From contig CAYRFQ010000018.1 in NCBI GenBank assembly GCA_964423615.1, positions 1 through 64,000 of the forward strand: DNA of 64,000 nt. The letters are read 5' to 3'. The notes under the pieces were generated by a model. The model saw only the letters and a program-made list of their open reading frames with translations, searched no databases and had not been told where the DNA came from. This stretch comes from CAYRFQ01 sp964423615. Its GTDB lineage: Bacteria > Planctomycetota > Planctomycetia > Gemmatales > Gemmataceae. Position numbers and translations under genes: made by a program. Shown in pieces: positions 1 to 10,052 of the stretch; position 1 is the first letter of the stretch; every line of letters begins with the position of its first letter.

Positions 1-326
1 GGGTTCACACCCACGGCTAAGATCTTTCGCCCCTTCGGGGCTGAAAATCAAAAACACGACACTTGTTGAGCCGAATACCCAAAGAGTTCCGTGGGTTCCC
101 ACCCACGGCTAGGATCTATCGCCCCTCCGGGGCTGAAAATCATAAACACGACATTTGTTGAGCCGAATACCCAAAGAGTTCCGTGGGTTCACACCCACGG
201 CTAGGATCTTTCGCCCCTTCGGGGCTGAAAATCATAAACACGACATTTGTTGAGCCGACTAACCAATCGGGGAGAAGGACTTTCACTACGAAAATCCTGT
301 ACCCCATGCAAGCGGGAACTGCTCTA
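1..326. repeat. Three tandem copies of the two-hairpin dispersed repeat
   Basis: The window opens inside a repeat. Copies start near 1 (cut by the window edge), 87 and 177, giving a period of about 90 bp. Each copy holds two short palindromes: CCGTGGGTTCACACCCACGG, then GCCCCTTCGGGGC, followed by an A-rich stretch and TTGTTGAGCCGA. The third copy continues into a right-hand segment that ends at GCGGGAACTGCTCTAG. Related copies lie at 14266, 21415, 26290 and 27797. Short reading frames through the repeat recur only because the repeat recurs, and I do not call them genes. Confidence 0.9.
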
Positions 327-648
327 GATGGTGCAGTTTTGGTGCCGAATCTTTACCTCCTTCGAGGGTGCTGAGTCAAAAAGCCATAAGCCACCCACTC
401 ATGACATCAAAAGATATCGTCTTGCTTTGGCACCGCTCAAGAGTTGGCGTGGTGGACAAAGAAAGGAACCGCAACGCGAGGCGATTCTTCTTTGGAATTT
501 TGTGGCTTGCCAGAGGATTACCCAGACTCGACAACAACCTTGAGATACCGTTGGCCTGCGAGTATTGTGTAATAGTTGACGATCCAAACGAAGCCTACCG
601 ACTCATTACTGTCAATAAATCCTGCCAAGACCTCGTTGGAGATTTTCT
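327..648. other. Intergenic stretch, nothing recognised
   Basis: About 320 bases lie between the repeat array and the cytochrome-domain gene. Overlapping frames are open here on both strands, but none has a convincing start, ribosome site or family signature. The promoter of the downstream gene may lie here; I could not identify one. Confidence 0.5.
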
Positions 649-3159
649 ATGTTGCGACGACAAACCATCTTGTTTGCCATCGCCGTATTCCTCGTCGGCG
701 TGTGGAATCATAAGACAGCCGCGGAAGAACGGAAGATCGAGTTCAATCGCGATATTCGACCGATCTTGTCGAACAATTGCTTTGTTTGCCACGGACCAGA
801 CAACAAGCTACGAAAGGGTGACCTTCGGCTCGACCAAGCGAAAGGGCTTTACGAGGATTTGGGTGGATACAAAATCATCGATCCAAAACACCCTGAGAAG
901 AGTGAACTGATTTTTCGTATCACTACGAAGCGCGCGTCCCGGCGTATGCCTCCGCCTTCGAGTCAGCATCAACTGACGAAGGCCGAAATCGATTTGTTGA
1001 AGCGTTGGATTGCTCAAGGGGGCGAGTATCAAGGACACTGGTCCTTTCTGGCCGAGAAAAAACCAGCGTTGCCGAAAGTGACCAACGACAAACGGATTCG
1101 CAATCCCATCGATCGATTCGTTTTGGCTCGGTTGGCCAAGGAAGGCATCGAGCCGTCACCGGAAGCCGACCGTCGCACTTTGATTCGTCGGCTGTCGTTC
1201 GATTTGACCGGGCTTCCGCCGAGTCCGAAGCAAGTTGAGGCGTTTTTGGCCGACGAATCACCGAAGGCTTACGAAAATCTCGTGGATCGTTTGTTGAGTT
1301 CCCGACACCACGGTGAACGCATGGCGGTGTACTGGCTCGATGTGGTTCGATACGCCGACACGGGTGGATACCACAGCGACAACCACCGCGACATCGCTTT
1401 GTATCGTAATTACGTCATTAACGCTTTTAACAACAATAAAGCCTACGACGAGTTCGTCACCGAGCAACTGGCCGGGGACCTGTTGCCAAATCGGACGAAA
1501 GAACAATGGATCGCCTCGGGGTTCAATCGTCTTTTGCAAACGACCCAAGAAGGTGGTTCGCAACCCAAAGAGTACACGGCCAAATATGCCGCCGATCGAG
1601 TCCGGAACACGGGAGTGATATTCCTCGGGGTGACGTTGGGGTGTGCGGAGTGTCATGACCACAAGTATGATCCGATCTCGACGAAAGAGTTCTATCAGTT
1701 TGCGGCGTTCTTTGCCGACATCAGTGAACGGGCTGTCGGGAAACAACCGCAAACCAGAATGCCGACGCCGGAACAAACGAAACGCCTTGCGGATCTGGCA
1801 AAACGAATAACTGCCATCACGAAACAGATTGCCGCCAAAGGCCCCCAATTACGAAAAGCGCAACAAAAGTGGGAGTTGGACGTTAAGGGGCGAAAGTATA
1901 AAGGAGTGCCGGGCAATTTGGTGGCCATCATGAAACTTCCGGAGAAGCGACGGAATGGCAATCAAAAGAAGGCGTTGGCCAATCATTTCCGCTCTATCTC
2001 GAAACTTGTGAAGGTCGAGCAACAGCAACTCACCAAACTCCAGCGAGAACAGAAGGCTTTGGAGAAGGAGATCCCGCAGACGTTGGTGAGTATGTCGCAA
2101 CGCCCTCGAACGATGCGTATCTTGCCACGAGGAAACTGGCTCGACGACTCTGGAGAGGTCGTTCAACCCGCCTTGCCCGAATCGATCTTGGCTGGCCCCA
2201 AGACGAAAGGACGGTTGAATCGTCTCGATCTGGCGAAGTGGATGATCGATGAGGACAACCCGCTAACGGCGCGAGTGTTCGTCAACCGCTTGTGGATGCT
2301 TTTCTATGGACAGGGGATCGTCAAATCGGTCGACGACTTTGGCGGTCAGGGTACCTGGCCAACGCATCCAGCACTTTTGGATTGGCTCGCCACAGAGTTT
2401 CGCGAAAGCGGTTGGGATGTGCGACACATGATCAAGTTGATGGTCACGTCGAGGACCTATCGCCAAACATCGGTCGTCGGGGCTGATTTGCGAAAACGCG
2501 ATCCGTACAACCAGTTGCTCGCCCGACAGGCGCGATTCCGTCTCGATGCCGAGATGGTCCGTGACAACGCCCTGGCGATCAGTGGATTGTTGTCCAAGAA
2601 AATCGGTGGTCCAAGCGTGAAGCCGTATCAACCGGCAGGGTATTGGCAACATCTGAACTTTCCTCGTCGTCGGTACACACCCAATAAAGACGAAGATCAG
2701 TATCGTCGAGGCCTTTACACTTACTGGCAACGAACGTTTTTGCATCCGAGCTTGTTGGCGTTCGACGCACCGACTCGCGAGGAATGCACGGCCCAACGTC
2801 CCCGTTCCAACACACCGCAGCAGGCGTTGGTGTTGCTCAATGATCCCACGTATGTTGAAGCTGCTCGCGTCTTCGCGGCCGAGGTCCTGCGAGAAGGGAA
2901 CAAGGATTTTGGCTCGCGGTTGGAGTACGCCTACCGCAAAGCCCTCTCGCGATCGCCGCTTCCGGTCGAAGAGCAGATTCTCAAGCAACTCTACCACAAG
3001 CATCTGCAGGACTATCAGAAGGATGTGAAAGCTGCCGAGGCCTTGTTGCAAGTTGGATACTACCCATCGCCGACCGATCTGCCGAAGGCCGAAGCAGCCG
3101 CGTGGACGTCCGTGACGCGGGTGATCTTGAACTTGCACGAGACGATTACCAGACAGTAA
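649..3159 (+). CDS. PSCyt1/DUF1549/DUF1553 protein (planctomycete cytochrome-domain protein)
   Basis: This 836-residue exported protein has the domain order typical of a large planctomycete family. A signal peptide covers about residues 1-24. A PSCyt1 domain follows with a haem-c type motif CFVCH (C44, C47, H48). The DUF1549 region runs from about 150 to 350 and contains a second motif, CAECH (C332, C335, H336). The DUF1553 (PSD1) region runs from about 520 to 800. The biochemical role of the family is not established; members are usually assumed to be envelope redox or polysaccharide-associated proteins. It is followed after 183 bases by a DUF1501 gene, and such pairs are the usual arrangement, so the two are probably co-transcribed. 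The ATG at 649 places the signal peptide at the very N-terminus. Confidence 0.93.
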   Translation: MLRRQTILFAIAVFLVGVWNHKTAAEERKIEFNRDIRPILSNNCFVCHGPDNKLRKGDLRLDQAKGLYEDLGGYKIIDPKHPEKSELIFRITTKRASRRMPPPSSQHQLTKAEIDLLKRWIAQGGEYQGHWSFLAEKKPALPKVTNDKRIRNPIDRFVLARLAKEGIEPSPEADRRTLIRRLSFDLTGLPPSPKQVEAFLADESPKAYENLVDRLLSSRHHGERMAVYWLDVVRYADTGGYHSDNHRDIALYRNYVINAFNNNKAYDEFVTEQLAGDLLPNRTKEQWIASGFNRLLQTTQEGGSQPKEYTAKYAADRVRNTGVIFLGVTLGCAECHDHKYDPISTKEFYQFAAFFADISERAVGKQPQTRMPTPEQTKRLADLAKRITAITKQIAAKGPQLRKAQQKWELDVKGRKYKGVPGNLVAIMKLPEKRRNGNQKKALANHFRSISKLVKVEQQQLTKLQREQKALEKEIPQTLVSMSQRPRTMRILPRGNWLDDSGEVVQPALPESILAGPKTKGRLNRLDLAKWMIDEDNPLTARVFVNRLWMLFYGQGIVKSVDDFGGQGTWPTHPALLDWLATEFRESGWDVRHMIKLMVTSRTYRQTSVVGADLRKRDPYNQLLARQARFRLDAEMVRDNALAISGLLSKKIGGPSVKPYQPAGYWQHLNFPRRRYTPNKDEDQYRRGLYTYWQRTFLHPSLLAFDAPTREECTAQRPRSNTPQQALVLLNDPTYVEAARVFAAEVLREGNKDFGSRLEYAYRKALSRSPLPVEEQILKQLYHKHLQDYQKDVKAAEALLQVGYYPSPTDLPKAEAAAWTSVTRVILNLHETITRQ

Positions 3160-3342
3160 TTCGACGGCAGTGTTTCTACGGTCAAGATCTATGTGAGGAA
3201 CATCTCACGGCCCCAAACCCGAGCGAAGCGGGAAACGCGGCGAGCGAAGAGGGATACACAGGGGCAGGACCGTGGCGGAATTCACCACAAACATAGTGTG
3301 ATATTGTATTGTCAACATTACTCACTGAGAAAACAGAGAATC

Positions 3343-4791
3343 ATGCAACCATTACATATGAATTCGAATCATTCGACTCGTCGTTCGTTCCTGGGGTACA
3401 CAAGCGCAGGAGTTGGAGCCTTCGCTCTAGCTTCTATGCTCCATCGGGACATGGTTAACGGAGCGGAAGCTAACAACGATACGATAGAGTTGCCCCGTTG
3501 GGAGGGAGTTATCAATCCGCTCCATTTTTCCGCGAAGGCCAAACGAGTGATCCACCTCTATATGGCTGGTGGTCCGTCACACTTGGAAACGTTGGACTAC
3601 AAGCCAAGGTTGGCGCAGATGCACGGTCAGCCCATGCCGCAATCCTTGACGCGTGGACAACCGATTGCTCAACTCCAAGGCCGTCAGCTCAAGTGTTTCG
3701 CGCCACAGCATCCGTTTCGTCAGTTTGGACAATCGGGACAGTCGATCGCTGGAATCTTTCCGCACATCGGTTCGATTGCCGACGATATCTGTATCCTTCG
3801 TTCGCTTCGCACGGAGGCCATCAACCACGATCCTGCTCACACGTTGATGAATACTGGGACGACGATCTCGGGTCGTCCGGCGATGGGATCGTGGTTGCTC
3901 TACGGACTGGGGAGTGAAAACGACGAATTGCCTGGCTTCGTCGTGTTGACCTCGGTTGGACGACATGGACAGGCTCAGCCAATCGCGCAGCGACAGTGGC
4001 ACAGCGGTTTCCTGCCCAGTCGATTCCAAGGCGTTGAGTTTCGTTCGACCGGCGATCCGGTTCTCTATGTGGGGAATCCGCGAGGCGTCAACGAAGGGCG
4101 ACAAAGGGATATCGTCAACGCCGTCCAACAGTTGAATCGGCTTCACAATAAGCACGTGGATGATCCGGAAATCTCGACTCGGATTTCGCAATACGAGATG
4201 GCCTTTCGTATGCAAACGTCTGTTCCGGGTTTGATGAATTTGGCTGACGAGCCGCGGCACATCTTGAACATGTATGGAGCCCGTGGGGGCGATGGGTCAT
4301 TTGCATCGAATTGTCTTCTGGCTCGCCGGATGGCCGAGCGAGGTGTTCGCTTTATTCAGGTGTATCACCGAGCGTGGGATCACCACGGTGGGATCAAGCG
4401 AAATGTTGAAGGTACTGCTCGGGAGGTCGACCAAGCTTCTGCCGCTTTGATCAAGGATCTCAAGCAACGCGGAATGCTCGAGGATACGTTGGTCATTTGG
4501 GGCGGAGAGTTTGGACGAACGCCGATGGCCCAAGGAAGTGGTCGCGACCATCACATCAAAGGGTATTCGATGTGGCTGGCCGGTGGTGGGATCAAAGGCG
4601 GGATGTCCTACGGCAACACAGACGAGTTCGGTTACAACGCGGTGGAGAATGTTGTGCATATTAATGACTTGCACGCCACGATGCTCAAACTCTTGGGCGT
4701 TAACCATCTGCGTTTGACGTATCGATTCCAAGGACGTGACTTCCGGCTGACGGACGTGGCTGGGCATGTGGTGCAGGAGATTATTCGGTAA
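3343..4791 (+). CDS. DUF1501 family protein with Tat signal
   Basis: This is a DUF1501 protein of 482 residues (sulfatase-like alpha/beta fold family), the usual partner of DUF1549/DUF1553 proteins. A twin-arginine motif STRRSFLG lies near residues 11-18, followed by a short hydrophobic segment, so export by the Tat system is likely. Recognisable family stretches include HLYMAGGPSHLETLDYKP near the start, VIWGGEFGRTPMAQGSGRDH and YGATDEFGYNAV-like text near the end (here YGNTDEFGYNAV). I chose the ATG at 3343 because it precedes the Tat motif closely; the reading frame is open back to 3193, but the upstream part has no protein character. The ATG at 3358 is an alternative. A strong hairpin terminator follows. 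Confidence 0.9.
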   Translation: MQPLHMNSNHSTRRSFLGYTSAGVGAFALASMLHRDMVNGAEANNDTIELPRWEGVINPLHFSAKAKRVIHLYMAGGPSHLETLDYKPRLAQMHGQPMPQSLTRGQPIAQLQGRQLKCFAPQHPFRQFGQSGQSIAGIFPHIGSIADDICILRSLRTEAINHDPAHTLMNTGTTISGRPAMGSWLLYGLGSENDELPGFVVLTSVGRHGQAQPIAQRQWHSGFLPSRFQGVEFRSTGDPVLYVGNPRGVNEGRQRDIVNAVQQLNRLHNKHVDDPEISTRISQYEMAFRMQTSVPGLMNLADEPRHILNMYGARGGDGSFASNCLLARRMAERGVRFIQVYHRAWDHHGGIKRNVEGTAREVDQASAALIKDLKQRGMLEDTLVIWGGEFGRTPMAQGSGRDHHIKGYSMWLAGGGIKGGMSYGNTDEFGYNAVENVVHINDLHATMLKLLGVNHLRLTYRFQGRDFRLTDVAGHVVQEIIR

Positions 4792-4873
4792 TGGCGAGCC
4801 GATGCCGAATGAACCTTCGACGTTGCAGGCACAGAATTCACTTTCCGTAAGGTCCTTGTCAGCGAGTTGGGCC

Positions 4874-4925
4874 AACGACAAAGGCCAACGGGCATCGAAT
4901 TCGATGCGAGTTGGCCTTTGTCGTT
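4874..4925. terminator. Long hairpin between convergent genes
   Basis: A perfect 16-bp inverted repeat, AACGACAAAGGCCAAC (4874-4889) and its complement (4910-4925), encloses a second small palindrome GCATCGAATTCGATGC. It sits between the ends of two convergent genes. T-rich text inside the right arm (CCTTTGTCGTTT) supports termination on the plus strand. By symmetry it may serve both strands. Confidence 0.75.
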
Positions 4926-4963
4926 TCAGCGGGCAATGATTCTGTATTCTCGGGATTTTGTTG

Positions 4964-6496
4964 TTAGAACAATCGTGAAGCTACGACCCAAGCCAAGATG
5001 GCTGCGATGACGGCTCCTACTGCTATTCCGATGGGTCCGAGTCGTTCTTCCCAACTTCGCCTGCCGGCTTCGAGGTCACCTGGAATGTGCCGTTCTTGAC
5101 CAGGTACGATGTTCGGGTCCGAATTTGGAACGCGGGGGACGGCTGCCGTTTGGCCACCACGAGGTATTTTCATCGTTTCTTGCCCACTGTTTCGCCCAGA
5201 TGCCGGATTTTGTCGGGTCGGCAACTGGGAGAGCAAGTCGGGTTTGCTGACCTGAGATTGGGTCGTGACACTCGGTCTCGCTGGGAGTTTCGGAGCTGGC
5301 GTGGTTGCTGACGATGGTCGATTGGAATTACGCACCGCGGGCACGGCCCCAATTTGCTCTCGGGGCGTTCCTCCGAAGGGAGGCGTTTCTCGACCAGGCG
5401 ATGACAGGGGCAGCTGTCCTCCGGCGGGCTCTCGCATCGGGACGGCCTTGGGGGCGGGTGCATGGCCAGTGAAGGGGCGCAACGCTTCGACGACTTCGGC
5501 GGATGATCCGTATCGGGCTTCGGGTGCTTTCTGCATGAGCCGTTCGACGATTTCGAGCAACTCGGGAGGGACATTGGGATTCATTTCCGAGAGTGCAGCT
5601 GGTTCTTTGAATTGGTGAGACATCATCAGTTCGGCCGCCGTCCCGTCGGAGAACGGATACTGGCCAGCCAGACAAAAATAGATGACGCAGCCCAAGCTGT
5701 ACTGGTCGCCCAAGGCATTCAAGTTCGTTGGCTCCATGATGCTCTCGGGGCTTGCGCAGTAGAGCCCACTGACGACGGAGTTGGACGTCGACATCGTATC
5801 CATCAAGTTGCCTTCGTCGTCCATCTCGGCAAGCAAGCAACCGATCCCGAAGTCCAAGATGGCGATTTCGCCATCCTGCCCGATCATGACGTTCGAGGGC
5901 TTGAAGAGGCCGTGGAAGAGGCCTTGTTGGTGGCAGACTTCGAGTCCCTCGGCCATTTGGAATGCCAAGTCGGCGGTTTGTTCGGAGGACAAAGGCCCGA
6001 CACGCTCGACGTATTTGTCGAGGGGCTCGCCCTCGATGAAGGGCCAGGCGAGGTAGTGCATGCCGCCGGCGGTTCCGACGTCGACGAAAGGAACGACGGC
6101 TGGGTGTTGGCAGGTTTCGAAGGCTCGCACTTTTCGTCGAGCGATCCGGACGTTCCACATGCTTCGTCGCGGCAGCACCTTGACGGCATACCAGCTGCCG
6201 TCGTTTTTCGAGACGGCCTTGTAGACCGTTCCCATGCTTCCCATCCCGATGGCGTCCATGAGGGTGAACGGACCGAGGACGAAGCCTTGTGTTTTCCCTT
6301 GGAGCAGTCGTTCGGCTTGAAATTGACTGATGATTCCTTGGGCGACCAGGTAGTCGGCCAAGGCAGGTGGTTCGGCTCGAGGATTTGTTTGGAGGAATTC
6401 ACTAACGATCTGGTCGAGCTGACCACGGTCGATCAAATTACTCCGGCGCAAATCCCAGACAAACCATTCGCATGCACCGAGTTCGGTAGTTACCAT
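4964..6496 (-). CDS. Membrane-anchored serine/threonine kinase-fold protein, probable pseudokinase
   Basis: The protein has 510 residues. A Hanks-type kinase domain occupies about residues 75-345. Present are the glycine loop IGMGSMGTVYKAV, the ATP-binding lysine in YAVKVLP, the metal-binding LDFGIG, the SPE motif and GDQYSLGCVIYFCLAG. The catalytic loop reads HGLFKPSN (residues 195-202) where active kinases have HRDLKPxN, so the catalytic Asp is replaced by Leu197. I checked this at codon level (CAC GGC CTC TTC AAG). A long Pro/Ser-rich linker follows, and a single C-terminal membrane segment covers the last 25 residues. The start was set at 6496 because AAGGA lies 7 bases upstream; the open frame continues further back. 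It probably senses or scaffolds rather than phosphorylates, unless an unusual residue substitutes. Confidence 0.88.
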   Translation of the reverse strand: MVTTELGACEWFVWDLRRSNLIDRGQLDQIVSEFLQTNPRAEPPALADYLVAQGIISQFQAERLLQGKTQGFVLGPFTLMDAIGMGSMGTVYKAVSKNDGSWYAVKVLPRRSMWNVRIARRKVRAFETCQHPAVVPFVDVGTAGGMHYLAWPFIEGEPLDKYVERVGPLSSEQTADLAFQMAEGLEVCHQQGLFHGLFKPSNVMIGQDGEIAILDFGIGCLLAEMDDEGNLMDTMSTSNSVVSGLYCASPESIMEPTNLNALGDQYSLGCVIYFCLAGQYPFSDGTAAELMMSHQFKEPAALSEMNPNVPPELLEIVERLMQKAPEARYGSSAEVVEALRPFTGHAPAPKAVPMREPAGGQLPLSSPGRETPPFGGTPREQIGAVPAVRNSNRPSSATTPAPKLPARPSVTTQSQVSKPDLLSQLPTRQNPASGRNSGQETMKIPRGGQTAAVPRVPNSDPNIVPGQERHIPGDLEAGRRSWEERLGPIGIAVGAVIAAILAWVVASRLF

Positions 6497-6779
6497 GAAA
6501 GCATCCTTTGTGTATATCCAGCTACTGAGATTTACAGAGTTTGTTCGTCGTTCACGAGGCCGCCAACCACTCGTAAACATGTGAGCGCTCGTTCCCCGCA
6601 CGCTTGGAGGGATTCATGCCGTCAGCGAGAAGGTCTCCATTCCGGCGAGTCCTCTCGATCTGGCGGTCCGATAAAACTGGCGGTCAAGTTCACTGCGGTT
6701 CTGGGAGGGTGACCAATCGGGACACGTCGGGACTGGATAGTTCCTGCGCTAGCATGGGATACGAAATGGGGCGTGTCAA

Positions 6780-9374
6780 ATGGTGGAAACGAGGGCGTTG
6801 CAAAATGAGGAAGTTTTTGCCGAAGATTCCCGAATTCTTAATGCGTTCGGTTTTCGGAAAATTTCTCAGGCACCTCTGGTGTGGATCGCCGTGCCATTTA
6901 CCTGCGGAATTGTCATTGATAGTTATTTGTCGCTTCCGATCCAAGCGTTTTTGCCGCTAGCCACGGCAGGCCTGGTCTTGTTGTTTTTCGGGTCTCGTTT
7001 GGCCTCACGCCGCTCCCAGAATTCCTCGAACTGGAGCCAGATTGATGCGAAGGGTGCCAATGTTTGGGTGACAGGGAATGTGGTCGTCTTGGTCGGGATG
7101 TGTCTTGCTGTCGGGAGTTTGGCCCCGGCCTACCATCGCTGGCTTGGAGGGCCTTCTCCGAAGGGCTCGATTGCGGATTTCATGGACCCTGATGGGCAAC
7201 TTGTGCGTGTTCGAGGGATCCTCGAAAGTGATTGGGAGTCAGTCCGGAGTTCTGGTGGTCCCTTCGTCAATCTCAAAGAAAGAACCCATTTTCGATCGTT
7301 TCTTCGTCTGACACGGGTATTCCAAGGACGCCGTTGGGTTCGTGCCGAAGGGCGTGTTGTCTTGAAGATGTACAACACGCCTGGCTCGGGCCAGGGCGGC
7401 GATGAACTCGAGTTGGTGGGGTGGCTCGCTCCATTGGGTGGGCCAGGGAATCCAGGTGGTCGAGTGGAAGTGGGCACCCCTGCGGTCGTGGGAACGCTCA
7501 AAGTCGATTCTGGAGTAGGTGCTTCGCAGGTCCATCAGCCTGCAAGATACAGTTGGTTCAATTGGGGAAGTTGGGTTCGTTGGGTTCGAGCCCAGGTCCG
7601 TGGAACAATCGAGACGCGTTTGCCGTCAGAACAACAAGGGCTGGCTCGGGCGTTGCTGTTGGGAGATCAAAGGGCATTGAATTCGTCCGAGTGGGAGAAG
7701 TACCGGCGGACTGGTGTCGTACATGTCCTGACGATATCGGGACAGCACGTCACCATCCTATCGTTGTTTTTGGTTTTAGGAGGTCGTTTACTGGAATTTC
7801 GGCAAAGACACGTAGTCGTGTTTCTCCTTGTCTTTGCTTTGGTCTACTGCGTGTTGACAGGGGCTCGTCCACCGATTCGCCGGGCGACGTTCATGGTCCT
7901 GTGTTTCTGCGGAAGTTACCTTCTGGGACGTGTTCCGTCCTTACCCAACGCATTTGCTGGGGCGTGGTTAGGTGTGTGGCTCGTGGATCCACCGGACATT
8001 TTTCGAACGGGCTGTCAATTATCCTTCTTGTCGGTGGCGGTTCTCTTGAGTTCTTCGAGTTTATTGGGGAACGGGGCGAAGACGCGGGAGCAACTACGGG
8101 CTGAAGAAGAAGAATCGTTCACCAAAGGGGTGCTGAAGAAATTGCGGAGGTGGGTTTTCCAGGTCCACGTCCTCGGGGGCATGGTTTGGTTGGGGATCGC
8201 GCCTCTGATAGCCTCGAAATATCACCTGGTGAGTCTTTCGGGGCCGGTCATTGGTCCGCTGGTGAGTTGTTTCATAGCGTTGGCTTTGCTCTGTGGCTTT
8301 TTCCTGTTTCTTTGCGAAGCGACATTCTGGTTTCTCGCGCCGTTGTTTGGTTGGCTCACGAGTTGGATGCTGTCGGGGGCGACCTACGTTGTGGATTGTG
8401 CCCACGGAATGCCCTTTGCGTATGGGTATGTAGTCGGTTTTCCGGATTGGTGGCTCTGGGGTTATTATCCCTTGCTCGGTGTGTTCTTCGCGACGTGGAG
8501 ACTTCGAGGAACTCGTCTCACTGTCCTCTCGGTGGTATTCCTCTGGGTCATTGTGGGGTTGAGTACTTCGCCCCGGTCTTATTCGCCGGATGCTTTGCAA
8601 GTCACGTTTCTCGACGTGGGTCACGGAAGCTGCGTGGTGATGGAGACTCCAGACGGTCGGATTCTATTGTATGACGTTGGAGCGATTCGCGGTCCAGGGG
8701 TGACGTCGGGCACCATTGCCCCGTTTCTCTGGCACAAGGGAATTACGAGGATCGATGAAGTGTTCCTCTCCCACGCCGACCTTGACCACTTTAACGGTTT
8801 ACACACCCTCGCGGACCGATTTGCGATTGGCCAGGTGACAACCACGCCCAGTTTTGTCGAACGAGACATCGAAGGCGTTCGGCTCACTCTTGAGAAATTG
8901 GCCGAGCGAGGCGTGAATGTGCGGACGGTTTACGCCGGAGGGCGATTTTTTACCAACGAGCTGGAAATCCATGTCCTTCACCCTCCGGCGAAAGGTCCTC
9001 AAGGGGTGGAAAACCTTCGAAGTCTGGTGCTCCTCGTCGAGCACGAGGAAAACATTATCTTGCTCACCGGTGACATCGAGAAACAAGGACAGACACAACT
9101 CCGCCGGTTGCCGCGCTGTCCGGTCGATGTCTTGATGGCACCTCACCACGGGAGCCCTGCGGCGAATACGAACACCCTTCGAGAATGGGCGACGCCGAAA
9201 CTCGTTGTGAGTTGCCAGGGACGTCGATGGGACCGGGAAGCCGAACAAATCTATGAGCAAGCCGGGGTTCCGTATCTGTCCACCTGGGAACATGGTGCTG
9301 TTACCGTCATCAGCCAGCGAGGGAAGGTGCGGGTACGGACATTTCGGACTGGGAAGACGTTCGAGTTCGAATGA
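6780..9374 (+). CDS. comEC: ComEC/Rec2 family DNA internalisation protein
   Basis: This 864-residue polytopic protein has the three-part ComEC layout. An N-terminal DUF4131-type region contains two early membrane segments. A central competence domain starts near the signature LLLGDQRALNSSEWEKY and TISGQHVTIL (about residues 295-330) and has many membrane helices. A C-terminal metallo-beta-lactamase domain carries the metal motif HADLDH (H665 to H670) and MAPHHGSP. ComEC forms the inner-membrane channel for single-stranded DNA during natural transformation. No other competence genes are in this window. The start is uncertain because no clear ribosome site precedes 6780. It is divergent from the kinase-fold gene. 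Confidence 0.92.
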   Translation: MVETRALQNEEVFAEDSRILNAFGFRKISQAPLVWIAVPFTCGIVIDSYLSLPIQAFLPLATAGLVLLFFGSRLASRRSQNSSNWSQIDAKGANVWVTGNVVVLVGMCLAVGSLAPAYHRWLGGPSPKGSIADFMDPDGQLVRVRGILESDWESVRSSGGPFVNLKERTHFRSFLRLTRVFQGRRWVRAEGRVVLKMYNTPGSGQGGDELELVGWLAPLGGPGNPGGRVEVGTPAVVGTLKVDSGVGASQVHQPARYSWFNWGSWVRWVRAQVRGTIETRLPSEQQGLARALLLGDQRALNSSEWEKYRRTGVVHVLTISGQHVTILSLFLVLGGRLLEFRQRHVVVFLLVFALVYCVLTGARPPIRRATFMVLCFCGSYLLGRVPSLPNAFAGAWLGVWLVDPPDIFRTGCQLSFLSVAVLLSSSSLLGNGAKTREQLRAEEEESFTKGVLKKLRRWVFQVHVLGGMVWLGIAPLIASKYHLVSLSGPVIGPLVSCFIALALLCGFFLFLCEATFWFLAPLFGWLTSWMLSGATYVVDCAHGMPFAYGYVVGFPDWWLWGYYPLLGVFFATWRLRGTRLTVLSVVFLWVIVGLSTSPRSYSPDALQVTFLDVGHGSCVVMETPDGRILLYDVGAIRGPGVTSGTIAPFLWHKGITRIDEVFLSHADLDHFNGLHTLADRFAIGQVTTTPSFVERDIEGVRLTLEKLAERGVNVRTVYAGGRFFTNELEIHVLHPPAKGPQGVENLRSLVLLVEHEENIILLTGDIEKQGQTQLRRLPRCPVDVLMAPHHGSPAANTNTLREWATPKLVVSCQGRRWDREAEQIYEQAGVPYLSTWEHGAVTVISQRGKVRVRTFRTGKTFEFE

Positions 9375-9424
9375 CCCCAAGGAGCAGTTCGTGGTCGCTG
9401 GCCAGCAGCGAGCCTGGAAGGTTC

Positions 9425-9868
9425 TCAGTCGTATTTTTTGACGCGTTTGTAAACAGCGAGTTGACGAGCGCTCCCCTTTTTGGATGTGAAATCGGTTGGC
9501 CGCTTCTTGCCTTTGGGGACACCGCAAACGGTCAACGTTTCGTCCTCGAGTCGATAGATCCCTATCCACTGGATTTTCTTTTTTGCCATGGTGAAGGTGA
9601 CGTCCAAGGTCTTCGGCTTCTTGGAGTTGTCGCGAACGTAGAGACCATCGTACAGACGGGTCTTGCCCTTGTTCATCACCAAAACTTTGCCAACGACGGT
9701 GAGTTTGAGGTCTGCGATTTCACTCTTGGGAAGGGCCATTCCATTTTCCTTGATCGAGAGGACCTTCCACACGCCTTCGAGTGACTCGGTTTTGTTCTGG
9801 GCACCGCGTGGTAGATTTGAATGGACGAGGATAAATCCCAGGCCGCCGATGACCAAAATGCGAATCAT
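9425..9868 (-). CDS. TIGR03067 domain protein
   Basis: This small 147-residue protein has an N-terminal hydrophobic segment (signal or anchor, about residues 1-18). It then has the text LEGVWKVLSIKENGMALP and late CGVPKGKKRPTDFTSKKGS, which match the TIGR03067 family seen mainly in planctomycetes. The function of the family is unknown. AAGGA lies 7 bases before the ATG. It is convergent with comEC, with a 50-base gap, and stands alone. Confidence 0.8.
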   Translation of the reverse strand: MIRILVIGGLGFILVHSNLPRGAQNKTESLEGVWKVLSIKENGMALPKSEIADLKLTVVGKVLVMNKGKTRLYDGLYVRDNSKKPKTLDVTFTMAKKKIQWIGIYRLEDETLTVCGVPKGKKRPTDFTSKKGSARQLAVYKRVKKYD

Positions 9869-10052
9869 GTCTTTTTCCTTTCGCGATGCGAACGGGGAGA
9901 TTACGGAGCTGCCAGGGTTGAGGATATGAGATGAATGAATGGCTGCAAGCGAGAGCCGAGGTTGTCGGAAGTGTATTGATGTTCGGTGGAGGTTTTCGCT
10001 TCAATGGAAATGGAAGTGATGCAGCACGAGATTTTTCGAATTGGGTAAGCAC

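Noticed and set aside
183..374. Recurring short reading frames through the dispersed repeats (also 21422-21604 and 27757-27939)
   Set aside because: They share sequence only because the repeat is duplicated. They have no ribosome sites, stop at varied places and cover the palindromes.
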